Shown one piece after another: positions 9,012 through 17,648 of a DNA stretch of 64,000 bases; the first letter of the stretch is position 1; each line of letters opens with the position of its first letter. Made by a program: the position numbers and the translations under genes. The stretch spans positions 1-64,000 of the forward strand of contig CAIMDZ010000066.1 of NCBI GenBank assembly GCA_903839875.1, written 5' to 3'. The notes below the pieces were generated by a model. That model ran no database searches, was not told the DNA's origin, and saw nothing but the letters and a program-made list of their open reading frames with translations. The stretch comes from an uncultured Bacteroidota bacterium. Lineage in GTDB: Bacteria > Bacteroidota > Bacteroidia > Chitinophagales > Chitinophagaceae.

Positions 9012-12000
9012 GATACTTAAACAGAATATTTTTTATAAACAGCGCCAACGTTAAATACGCCGAAATAGCTATAGACGGGAATGTGCACTTTATAGGCACG
9101 CAGGGTGTGGGTAAGAGTACGTTGCTGCGCGCCATACTTTTCTTTTACAATGCCGATAAACTGAAGCTGGGGATTGAAAAAGGTAAAAAGACTTTTGATG
9201 AATATTATTTTCCGGGCGGGGATTCTTATATTATATATGAGGTAGTAAGAGAGACCGGGCCTTATTGTATCATGGCTTTCAAATCGCAGGGCAGGGCGTG
9301 CTTCCGTTTTATAAACAGTGAATACAACCTGGACTACTTTGTTGAAAATGGCAAAGTGAAAAGCTGGGATGCCATACGGGAAGGTTTTGGCAAGAAAATA
9401 AGCTACACAAGAAAGATAGACCGCTACGAAGAGTACCGCGACATATTATATGGTAACAATGCCGGTATAGAAAAAGAGTTCAGGAAATATTCGCTCATAG
9501 AAAGCCGTCAGTACCAGAACCTGCCACGTACCATACAGAATGTATTCCTGAATTCGAAGCTGGATGCGGAGTTCATAAAGCAGACGATCATCATGTCGCT
9601 GAATGAAGAGGATGTGAAGATAGAGCTGGACAAGTATGCACTGCACCTGAAGAACTTTGACACCGAGCTGGCCGACATCAACAAATGGACTGAGGTGAAT
9701 AAATCGGGGGAAATTCCGGTGCGGAAGATGGCGGAGAATATAGCACGCATTCATGCCGCTATTCAATCTCTGAACAGGGAAAAACAGGAAACTGCCATTC
9801 AATTGTTCCGATCCTTCGAAGCAACCCTAAAGGAGCTGCCACAGGCAGAGCGGAAACTGGAGCAACACCAGAAACAGCGGCAGGCAGCGCAATTGAAGTC
9901 GGACGACCTCAAAGGGAAATTCCAGGTAAAGAGGGATGAAGTTCAAAAGCTGATCAACATCCTGGATAACGATTTGAAACGTGCGAAGACAAAGGGTGAA
10001 TACTACGAAGGCATCAACATAGCATCCATCATCCAGCGTGTAGAGAAGAAAGATAATAACGACGAAGAACGGGAAAGACTGCTGGCTGAAAAGGTGTTGC
10101 TAAATGCGAAGTTTACCGAGATCAACAGCCGGTATCAGGCGTTGATACAGCAACTGCAGAATGGGTTTGCGGGGTTTGAAAATGCGCATGTGTCGCGTAA
10201 GAATAAACTACGTGAGGAATTCCTGCAATTCAAAAGCGAGACCAACGAACAATATTATAAGGCGTTTGCAGAAATAAGAAAGCAACACCAGGATGCGATA
10301 GAGGTGGCACGAAATGCAACAGCCCAGAAGAAAGACAACATACACGACCTGAAGCTTAAAAAGCAGAAGGGTCAGATGGAGCGGTACTTTGAGCAGGATA
10401 TTGAGCTGGTAAAAGCTGATATAAGTGCGCTGCACCAGAAACTGAAAAGTGCCGAAATAGATATATCCGACCATAGGAAGCAGGCGGAAACGTTGCAGAC
10501 ACAATGGGAGCTGGAACAGGAAAAAGCAACTGCCGGCTATGACCGAAAGGTGGAGAAGATGTGGGACGATAACAAGCAATTCAGCAGTGCAATTGCTTCT
10601 ATTGATGACAAACTGCAGAAGAACAAAGATTCACTTTATGGCTGGCTGAGTGAATATGTGCCGGGCTGGGAGAATAATATAGGGAAGGTGCTGGATGAGG
10701 ACCAGGTGTTGTTCCAATCCGGGTTGTCGCCGCAGTTTTTGCGAGGCGACAGCGAGACCGTTTATGGCCTGAAACTGGACCTGGAAGAGATAACGAGAAA
10801 GGTAAAAACCGTAGCCGACTATGAACAGGAAAAAGCGGAATGGCTGCAAAAGGCAGAGGCAAACAAAGCCAGCATTGCAAAACTGATAGCAGAAAGAGAT
10901 GCTGAAGCCGGGAAACTGAAATCGAGATTCCAGGTAAAAATTAAAGACCTGAACAATACGCGCCGGCAGATGGAATATGAACTGCAACGCTACAAAGGCC
11001 AACTGCAGGTGAATGAAGTGAAGCATGCTGACCTGGTAAGGAAAGCTGCCGAGGAGAAAGAGAAATTCCTGGTGCAGATAACGCATGAGATAGAAGCGGC
11101 ATCGGAAGAGCTGATCAAAGAAGAGAAGAATTTATCGGATATCGAAGCCGGTATTCAAAAGCAACTGGAGAATAAAGAAAAAGAACAAAACAGGAAGATA
11201 AAGGCGGAGGATCAAAGGATAAAAGAAGCTGCCGCCACCCTTGAGGAAGAACTACAAAAAAGAAAGCAGGAAACGCATGAACGCGTTGAAGAAATAATAC
11301 TACAACAAACAACTGACCTGAGGAGCGAGGGCGCCGATGTGCTTCGCCTGGCAGAGATTGATAAGGCGCTAGGGGCGATTCAAAGGGAACTGGATTATAT
11401 AAATGAAAACAGCTCAAAAGTATCGGACTATAATAAAGATAAGCGGGAACTGCTGGATCATGTGGATGCATATAAAACAGATAAGCGCCTGAAGGAAAAC
11501 CAGTTGGAAAATGAGCAGGAAAAATATAGCCTGCAGAAGCAAAAGATAAACCAGGAAATAGAACTGCTGACGGAAGCGACTGAAGAGTTGAATTCGCGTC
11601 TGGCGACATTGAATGAAGGTCTGAGCATATTTGAAAGCTTTAAGCAAACTGACCATTACCGGCAGATTGCTGAATTTGAAGGGCAGAAAGCCGAGACCAT
11701 TGAAAACGGCCCTGGCCTGAAAACGCTCATTGAAGCGCTGAATGGCAAGATATACACCATACTGGAGCGTTACAACGACCTGCAGGCGGCAATCAACAAA
11801 TTCCTGGGTAACTTCTCTTCGCAGAATGTGTTTAATTTCAAAACAAACCTCTCTGAGAGAAATGAATTCATCGAATTTGCGGAGATGCTGTATGAATTCC
11901 TGGAAGAGGATAAGATACTGCAATATGAAAAGCGTGTGAACGAACGCTTTGCAACACTCATCCGCCAGATAGGGAAGGAGACAACAGAACTTACATCAAA

Positions 12001-12673
12001 GGGTGGAGAGATACAGAAAGTGATCACTGAAATTAACCGTGATTTTGAAGAACGGAATTTTGCCGGTGTTATCAGGAGCATAAGGCTGCAGCTATCTGAA
12101 AGCAAGAATAACATAGTATCGCTGCTGCAGGCCATCAAGCAATTTAATGACCAGAATAGCATGGGGCTGGGTGTGGTAGATCTTTTCTCAACAGGTGACA
12201 ATGAGGCGAAGAACAGGAAGGCAATATCGCTGCTGAAGGAATTTGCCAAAGAGATCAATGCGCGAAAAGAAAAAGAGATAGGCCTGCCTGATTCATTCGA
12301 ACTTCAGTTCAGGATAGTGGAGAATGAGAATGACAGCGGTTGGGTGGAAAAACTCACCAATGTGGGCTCTGAAGGTACCGATATACTTGTGAAGGCAATG
12401 ATCAACATTATGTTGCTGAATGTATTCAAGGACAGCGCTTCCAAGCGCTTTAAGGAATTCAGGCTGCATTGTATGATGGATGAGATAGGCAAGCTGCACC
12501 CGAACAATGTAAAGGGAATTCTTAAATTTGCCAACGACAGGAACATATTGTTGATCAATAGTTCGCCCACGTCTTATAATGCTACCGATTACCGTTATAC
12601 CTACCTGCTGTCGAAAGACGCCAAGCACGTGACCACGGTAAAACGACTGATAAAAAAAGGAGTTGAAGTATGA
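9008..12673 (+). CDS. jetC: Wadjet SMC-like ATPase JetC (MukB/MksB-like)
   Basis: 1221 residues. The N-terminal head has Walker A GTQGVGKST with Lys36. Residues about 250-1000 form a long heptad-rich coiled coil with a central hinge-like interruption (around residues 530-590, YGWLSEYVPGW...). The C-terminal head carries a signature-like segment NVGSEGTDILVKAMINI and Walker B LHCMMDE (Asp1158, Glu1159), followed by the switch-like region NILLINSSP. This is the loop-extruding motor of the complex. It overlaps jetB and jetD by four bases each. Length and layout match JetC/MksB, not a DNA-repair SbcC or RecN. Confidence 0.93.
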   Translation: MRYLNRIFFINSANVKYAEIAIDGNVHFIGTQGVGKSTLLRAILFFYNADKLKLGIEKGKKTFDEYYFPGGDSYIIYEVVRETGPYCIMAFKSQGRACFRFINSEYNLDYFVENGKVKSWDAIREGFGKKISYTRKIDRYEEYRDILYGNNAGIEKEFRKYSLIESRQYQNLPRTIQNVFLNSKLDAEFIKQTIIMSLNEEDVKIELDKYALHLKNFDTELADINKWTEVNKSGEIPVRKMAENIARIHAAIQSLNREKQETAIQLFRSFEATLKELPQAERKLEQHQKQRQAAQLKSDDLKGKFQVKRDEVQKLINILDNDLKRAKTKGEYYEGINIASIIQRVEKKDNNDEERERLLAEKVLLNAKFTEINSRYQALIQQLQNGFAGFENAHVSRKNKLREEFLQFKSETNEQYYKAFAEIRKQHQDAIEVARNATAQKKDNIHDLKLKKQKGQMERYFEQDIELVKADISALHQKLKSAEIDISDHRKQAETLQTQWELEQEKATAGYDRKVEKMWDDNKQFSSAIASIDDKLQKNKDSLYGWLSEYVPGWENNIGKVLDEDQVLFQSGLSPQFLRGDSETVYGLKLDLEEITRKVKTVADYEQEKAEWLQKAEANKASIAKLIAERDAEAGKLKSRFQVKIKDLNNTRRQMEYELQRYKGQLQVNEVKHADLVRKAAEEKEKFLVQITHEIEAASEELIKEEKNLSDIEAGIQKQLENKEKEQNRKIKAEDQRIKEAAATLEEELQKRKQETHERVEEIILQQTTDLRSEGADVLRLAEIDKALGAIQRELDYINENSSKVSDYNKDKRELLDHVDAYKTDKRLKENQLENEQEKYSLQKQKINQEIELLTEATEELNSRLATLNEGLSIFESFKQTDHYRQIAEFEGQKAETIENGPGLKTLIEALNGKIYTILERYNDLQAAINKFLGNFSSQNVFNFKTNLSERNEFIEFAEMLYEFLEEDKILQYEKRVNERFATLIRQIGKETTELTSKGGEIQKVITEINRDFEERNFAGVIRSIRLQLSESKNNIVSLLQAIKQFNDQNSMGLGVVDLFSTGDNEAKNRKAISLLKEFAKEINARKEKEIGLPDSFELQFRIVENENDSGWVEKLTNVGSEGTDILVKAMINIMLLNVFKDSASKRFKEFRLHCMMDEIGKLHPNNVKGILKFANDRNILLINSSPTSYNATDYRYTYLLSKDAKHVTTVKRLIKKGVEV

Positions 12674-13524
12674 TGATGCCGCTTTCTTTAGCCGATAAAC
12701 TGCAGCTGCTCATTGAGGAAGGGCAGATGCAGGCGAGTAAGCTGAAGCATCCGATCGTTACGGAGCTTGTACAGGAAGGAATCATTACGGATGTCAGATC
12801 CGGTCGTACCAAAAGCACATTGGTTCTAAGTAATGCAACGGCACTTCACAATTACCTGTTTAATAAGTGCGGCATTACCGACCTGAAGGATTATATACTT
12901 ACTTTAAAAAATGCTGACGCTCTGCGTGCGGATATTATAGAGGTCAGCAGTAATTCCAAATCAGTATCCAGACGAACATTTAAAGGTTTCCTTATAAACA
13001 GTTATCTGCCCATTGAGTGTACACTAAACGGGCAACCGTTTCTTGTTCATCCTGATGAAGGCACTTTCCAGTTCGTGAGTAATTACGAGCAGTTTATCCC
13101 GGCGCATGATGTGGTTATTGTTGGCGTTGAGAATGCGGAATTGTTTACCCACATCAGCCGGGTTAGTGATTTATTCAATGAGATGAAACCGCTTTTTATC
13201 TGCCGTTATCCGCAGGAGCAAAGCAAGGATGTAATGAAGTGGCTGCAGCTAATGCCAAACCGATATTTGCACTTTGGTGATTTTGACTTTGCGGGCATCA
13301 ATATTTACATGCAGGAGTACAAAAAGCACTTAGGCGAAAGAGCATCATTTCTTATTCCCGATGGCATTGAAGTACTTTTTGAAAAGCACGGTAACAGGAA
13401 ATTGTACGACGGCCAGCACCTGAATGATAACCTAATTGACGAGTCTGCTGTGAAAGAGCTTATTTCTAAGATACACAAACACAAAAAAGGCCTTGAACAG
13501 GAAGCTTTGCTGATAGGGCATTGA
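12670..13524 (+). CDS. jetD: Wadjet nuclease JetD (TOPRIM), compact form
   Basis: 284 residues. Residues about 20-65 resemble a winged helix (HPIVTELVQEGIITDVRSGRT...). The C-terminal half is a TOPRIM fold: VGVENAELF supplies Glu154 and HFGDFDFAG supplies the DxD pair Asp204/Asp206 that binds metal for DNA cleavage, as in JetD and topoisomerase VI A subunits. It is shorter than the JetD proteins I know (about 380-400 aa), lacking part of the N-terminal arm. It is the plasmid-cutting subunit and is translationally coupled to jetC (ATGA overlap). All active-site residues appear intact. Confidence 0.9.
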   Translation: MMMPLSLADKLQLLIEEGQMQASKLKHPIVTELVQEGIITDVRSGRTKSTLVLSNATALHNYLFNKCGITDLKDYILTLKNADALRADIIEVSSNSKSVSRRTFKGFLINSYLPIECTLNGQPFLVHPDEGTFQFVSNYEQFIPAHDVVIVGVENAELFTHISRVSDLFNEMKPLFICRYPQEQSKDVMKWLQLMPNRYLHFGDFDFAGINIYMQEYKKHLGERASFLIPDGIEVLFEKHGNRKLYDGQHLNDNLIDESAVKELISKIHKHKKGLEQEALLIGH

Positions 13525-13546
13525 CGGACCGCGCAGGCACGTTCGC

Positions 13547-13582
13547 CACGCCGTTGTTGGTGAGGACACCAACAACGGCGTG
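13547..13582. repeat. Perfect 16-bp-stem hairpin after jetD
   Basis: CACGCCGTTGTTGGTG (13547-13562) pairs perfectly with CACCAACAACGGCGTG (13567-13582) around the loop AGGA. It has no T-run, so it is a dispersed intergenic repeat more than a classical terminator. A related copy lies at 14839-14873, on the far side of the hipA/DUF3037 pair. Confidence 0.85.
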
Positions 13583-13678
13583 TTGCGTTTGCTTTAAAAT
13601 TGTACCACAAATTAGGAATTAGCCGTCCCCCAACTGTTTTTGTATTAATTTGCCCCCGATTATACTTTATGGATACCG

Positions 13679-14464
13679 ATGCGTGAGATAAGAACTGTAA
13701 ATGTGACCCGGTATGTGACGCCACTGCGCGAAGGAGGCTCTATGCCCGCTATTGCGGAAGCGGATGACCAGTTCCTTTATGTCCTTAAATTCAGGGGTGC
13801 CGGTCAAGGTAGAAAGGCGTTGATAGCCGAACTGATAGGAGGGGAAATAGCGAGAGCGATTGGTTTAAAGGTACCCGAGATAGTTTTTGCTAACCTCGAT
13901 ACTGCTTTTGGACGCACTGAGCCTGATGAAGAGATACAGGATTTGCTCAAAGCAAGCGTGGGACTTAACCTTGCGCTGCATTACCTTTCAGGGTCAATCA
14001 CATTCGATCCCACAGTTACATTCGTTGATGCAAAACTAGCGTCAACTATCGTGTGGCTGGATTGCCTGCTGCTGAATGTGGATCGTACCTGCCGGAACAC
14101 GAACATGCTGCTGTGGTATAAGGAGCTTTGGCTCATAGACCATGGTGCTGCATTGTACTTTCATCATTCCTGGCAAAATTGGATGGAGAAAGCGGTGCAG
14201 CCCTTTGCACAGGCTAAAGATCATGTTCTGCTGCCATGGGCTGCAGAACTGGAAGCCGTGGATAAAGAGATACGGAAGGTACTTACAGATGAAGTGATTC
14301 ATGCAATTGTGAACTTATTGCCGGAAGTATGGCTGGAAGGAGATGCACCATTTGCTTCATCACAGGAACATAAACAGGCTTACATACAATTCTTAACTTC
14401 ACGGATCGCCAATTCAGAAATCTTTGTAAAAGCAGCAAACGATGCCAGAGCAACACTTATTTGA
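13679..14464 (+). CDS. HipA-like kinase domain protein
   Basis: 261 residues of the HipA-family kinase type ('HipA family kinase') that accompanies DUF3037 proteins. It lacks the N-terminal HipA domain and starts directly in the kinase fold. The ATP-binding lysine is in LYVLKFRGAG; the catalytic loop NVDRTCRNTN retains D-R-x3-N (Asp135, Asn140); the metal-binding motif is WLIDHG (Asp154). All core residues needed for phosphotransfer are present, so it is probably an active Ser/Thr or small-molecule kinase. No HipB antitoxin lies upstream. The 3' end overlaps the next gene by 23 bases. Substrate unknown. Confidence 0.87.
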   Translation: MREIRTVNVTRYVTPLREGGSMPAIAEADDQFLYVLKFRGAGQGRKALIAELIGGEIARAIGLKVPEIVFANLDTAFGRTEPDEEIQDLLKASVGLNLALHYLSGSITFDPTVTFVDAKLASTIVWLDCLLLNVDRTCRNTNMLLWYKELWLIDHGAALYFHHSWQNWMEKAVQPFAQAKDHVLLPWAAELEAVDKEIRKVLTDEVIHAIVNLLPEVWLEGDAPFASSQEHKQAYIQFLTSRIANSEIFVKAANDARATLI

Positions 14465-14825
14465 GTATGCAATAATTCGCATTGTACCGCAGGTAGAACG
14501 GGAAGAATTCCTGAACGTGGGGGTTGTGTTGTATTGTGCTAAGCCGAAATTCTTACAGGTTAAGTACTCATTGGATAAACAAAGGCTGGCCGCCTTTTCT
14601 GAAAAGTTGGATATTGCTGAAATAGAAACCTACCTGCAGGCGTTTGAAAGGATAAGTGCAGGCAGTACAGAAGGTGGGTCAATAGCAAAGTTGCCTATAG
14701 CCGATCGTTTTCGCTGGCTGACTGCGACCCGGAGTACGGTAGTTCAATCCTCAAAAGTGCATCCGGGATTATGCGATAATGCAGGTGAAATGCTGGAGCA
14801 CCTGTACAGGCAAATGGTGTTATAG
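14442..14825 (+). CDS. DUF3037 family protein
   Basis: 127 residues matching DUF3037: opening FEYAIIRIVPQVEREEFLNVGVVLYC, then a helical body with FRWLTATRSTVVQSSKVHPG. The function is unknown. It is a recurrent partner of the short HipA-like kinase, and here the genes overlap by 23 bases, implying coupled translation and probably a complex, antitoxin or substrate relationship; that last point is inference. A related hairpin follows its stop. Confidence 0.88.
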   Translation: MPEQHLFEYAIIRIVPQVEREEFLNVGVVLYCAKPKFLQVKYSLDKQRLAAFSEKLDIAEIETYLQAFERISAGSTEGGSIAKLPIADRFRWLTATRSTVVQSSKVHPGLCDNAGEMLEHLYRQMVL

Positions 14826-14838
14826 GACATTGATGTTC

Positions 14839-14873
14839 CGCCGTTGTTCGTTGGTGAGACTCCAACGACGGCG
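14839..14873. repeat. Hairpin repeat, second copy, after the DUF3037 gene
   Basis: CGCCGTTGTTCGTTGG and CCAACGACGGCG fold into an imperfect stem with a four-base bulge. The sequence is related to the hairpin at 13547-13582 (shared CCGTTGTT.GTGAG...CCAAC.ACGGCGTG). Confidence 0.7.
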
Positions 14874-14932
14874 TGGAAAACTTGTCATTGGCAGGGCCGT
14901 TGAAAAAAATTGATTATATTGAGATTTGTTTT

Positions 14933-15487
14933 ATGGAAAGATCGTCAAGTAAGGTTAAGTCAGTCATTATAATTCTCCTGTGTGTCTTCTTGGTCGACAC
15001 TATTATAAGTTCATTCTGGGTAAGTTATATAAACCCCGACGCCAGCGTATCCATTTATCTCATCTATCTGGTGCCGCTACTTGTAATTATTAACTTAGTA
15101 CTTGCCGGCATTTTTTTTCTTTTCCGTTCGAAAAATATTTCGCTAGTCTTTATAATTAATACAATTGTTGCACCGTTAATTTTTGTCGCCTTTTTTGACA
15201 GAGCCGCTGACAAAAGTTATTCCGACCATGTAAGACTATACCGGTTTTCGGTTTCAGACAAAAATTATGAATTAATGCTGCTTGTTGAAAATGGAAACTT
15301 AGTCGAAAACGGGGACTTCCATCTCTCTCGTAAAATAAATGAAAATACGTATGATGGAGTATTATGGGGTAAATACAAGACTGTCTTGGACACAATATTA
15401 TTGATAAACGATAGCGTACATATTCGGATATTCAACAAAACGCTTTGTGGTTTTCCTATGGCCGCTGACAAAATAAAAATATACTGA
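14933..15487 (+). CDS. Three-helix membrane protein of unknown function
   Basis: 184 residues from the Met at 14933; a Met at 14873 would put the hairpin repeat inside the leader of the protein and is rejected. Three hydrophobic segments lie at about residues 10-30, 40-65 and 70-90. A soluble C-terminal part of about 95 residues (YRFSVSDKNYELMLLVENGN...) follows. I recognise no family. The gene is noticeably AT-richer than its neighbours, consistent with recent acquisition together with the hipA/DUF3037 pair, although this is impressionistic. Confidence 0.6.
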   Translation: MERSSSKVKSVIIILLCVFLVDTIISSFWVSYINPDASVSIYLIYLVPLLVIINLVLAGIFFLFRSKNISLVFIINTIVAPLIFVAFFDRAADKSYSDHVRLYRFSVSDKNYELMLLVENGNLVENGDFHLSRKINENTYDGVLWGKYKTVLDTILLINDSVHIRIFNKTLCGFPMAADKIKIY

Positions 15488-15688
15488 AAAAGGAATTTAA
15501 GTTTGCAAACATAAATGATGAAACTTGATACAGTGGATATTTTGTAACAGTATTAACACTGTACAGGTGTTACAGCTCAAACACTCCAAACCAATTTTCT
15601 CCTCACCCATGCTGAATTAAACTTAATTTTGCCCGCCGCTTCAAAACAATGCTGCACCGGTTGCCAAACGTTTCCGTGTTTATCAATA

Positions 15689-17596
15689 ATGGACTATTTC
15701 AAAAAACTTCTTGAATTACTTAAGATAGAGCGCGACGAAGATATGCGCCAATACAGGGAATTGACGCAGTCGGCATCTGTTACCACGCGCAGGGCTAATG
15801 GCCTTACGTGGTATCCTGTGGCTATAAGGGGTACAGAGCTGAGCAAGGCGGAGTATATTACTGTAGAGGTGGAGCGAACGACCAACACTGATGTTGTCCA
15901 TCAATTGCGATTTGGAGTATCGGCAAATTTGTTCTCTAATCACAATCCGGATAGCGATCATGTGGCGGGCACTATCACATTTGTAGGCGGCAACAGGCTG
16001 AAGATATCGCTGCGCACCGATGAACTACCCGACTGGGCCAGCAACGGCAAGCTGGGCATAGACCTGCTGTTTGACGACAACAGCTACGACGAAATGCAGA
16101 ATGCGTTGAAGCTGGCAATGACGCTGAGTGAGAAACGTGAGGAAGGCCGATTAATACAAGTACTTACCGGCAACACTGCTCCCACTTTTGATACCACAAT
16201 CCCTGTTTATACAAATCCGCGTTTAAACGCTGTGCAGCAACTGGCTGTAAATAAAATTGTGCAGGCAAATGATCTGGCGGTGGTGCATGGTCCGCCCGGC
16301 ACGGGCAAGACTACCACACTGGTGCAGGCTATAAAGACATTGCTAAAGGATAAGGATAGAAAAATACTGGTGGTCGCGCCCAGCAATACAGCCGTTGATC
16401 TGCTGAGCGAGAAGCTGTCGGAAGAAGGATTGAATGTGCTGAGGGTAGGTAACCCTGCGCGCGTTTCCGAGCGGTTGATGGCATTGACACTGGACGACAA
16501 GATGTCGAAACACAGCTCCACGAAGGACATCAAGCGGTTAAAGAAACAGGCATCTGACTTTAAAGACATGGCCCACAAGTATAAACGGAGTTTTGGCCGG
16601 GCTGAGCGGGAGCAGCGCAAGGCTTTGTTTGATGAGGCCTACAAAATAATGAAGGATGTGGACAAGCTGGAACAATATATTATTAACGATGTGGTTGCTA
16701 AAGCACAGGTAATAGCTGCTACACCCGTAGGCGCAAACCACTATACGGTCCGGGGGCTGAAATATGATACAGTAGTAATAGACGAAGCAGGCCAGGCGCT
16801 GGAACCCGCCTGCTGGATTCCAATACTAAAAGCTAAGAAAGTAATACTTGCCGGCGACCATTGCCAGTTGCCGCCAACTATCAAATCGGATGAAGCTGCG
16901 AAGAAAGGGCTGAATATTACCTTGTTCGAAAAGTGTATCAAACTGCATCCGGAAACTGTTGTGCAACTGGAGGTGCAGTACCGGATGAATGAGCTGATCA
17001 TGGGTTATTCCTCGAAGGTATTCTATGGTGATAAACTGATGGCGCATGAGTCGGTGGCAAAACACCTGCTGCACCCGGCTGATGTAGCGCTCGCATTTGT
17101 AGATACTGCCGGATGCGGATTTGAGGAAAAGAATGAGAATACTAGTATTTCCAATCCAGAAGAGGCAGCACTGTTATTCAAACATCTCACACAACTGGTT
17201 GCCGAACTGGGTACGCATTACAAACCGGGTAATTTCCCTTCCATTGCTGTCATCTCTCCCTATAGAGAGCAGATATATGTACTGAAAGATCAATTGCTGC
17301 ATTCGCCTGAATTGCAGGTATATGGCAGCAAAATAGCTGTGAATACCATAGACAGCTTCCAGGGTCAGGAGCGCGATGTGGTGTACATAAGCATGACGCG
17401 CAGCAACGCCAACGGCATCATAGGCTTCCTCTCCGACATACGCCGCATGAATGTGGCCATGACCCGCGCACGCAAAAAGCTGGTAATAGTAGGTGATAGC
17501 GCCACGCTTTCCCGCTTGCCCTTCTATGCTGATTTTATTGCTTATGCCGAGGCTAACGATGCTTATAAGAGCGCGTGGGAGTATACAGAATTGTGA
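15689..17596 (+). CDS. SF1 helicase, Upf1/IGHMBP2-like
   Basis: 635 residues from the Met at 15689 (MDYFKKLLELLKIE); the reading frame extends upstream but those 20 residues are Cys-rich and implausible. Motifs in order: Walker A HGPPGTGKTTT, motif II VVIDEAGQALEP, motif III GDHCQLPPT, motif IV-like VQYRMNE, motif V NTIDSFQGQERDVVYIS, motif VI NVAMTRARKKLVIVGD. This is the Upf1-like family of 5'-3' RNA/DNA helicases, common in Bacteroidota as a cytosolic housekeeping gene. A TAATTTTG box at 15626-15633 could be its -7 element. Confidence 0.92.
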   Translation: MDYFKKLLELLKIERDEDMRQYRELTQSASVTTRRANGLTWYPVAIRGTELSKAEYITVEVERTTNTDVVHQLRFGVSANLFSNHNPDSDHVAGTITFVGGNRLKISLRTDELPDWASNGKLGIDLLFDDNSYDEMQNALKLAMTLSEKREEGRLIQVLTGNTAPTFDTTIPVYTNPRLNAVQQLAVNKIVQANDLAVVHGPPGTGKTTTLVQAIKTLLKDKDRKILVVAPSNTAVDLLSEKLSEEGLNVLRVGNPARVSERLMALTLDDKMSKHSSTKDIKRLKKQASDFKDMAHKYKRSFGRAEREQRKALFDEAYKIMKDVDKLEQYIINDVVAKAQVIAATPVGANHYTVRGLKYDTVVIDEAGQALEPACWIPILKAKKVILAGDHCQLPPTIKSDEAAKKGLNITLFEKCIKLHPETVVQLEVQYRMNELIMGYSSKVFYGDKLMAHESVAKHLLHPADVALAFVDTAGCGFEEKNENTSISNPEEAALLFKHLTQLVAELGTHYKPGNFPSIAVISPYREQIYVLKDQLLHSPELQVYGSKIAVNTIDSFQGQERDVVYISMTRSNANGIIGFLSDIRRMNVAMTRARKKLVIVGDSATLSRLPFYADFIAYAEANDAYKSAWEYTEL

Positions 17597-17635
17597 TGCC
17601 TATTGAGCTATAATCCCCATCCTTTCAAACTTCCG

Positions 17636-17643
17636 TACTTTTG
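17636..17643 (+). promoter_or_regulatory. -7 box of the DEAD-box helicase gene
   Basis: TACTTTTG matches TAnnTTTG and ends 5 nt before the ATG at 17649, predicting an almost leaderless mRNA. I see no good TTG at -33. Confidence 0.55.
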
Positions 17644-17648
17644 CCGGA

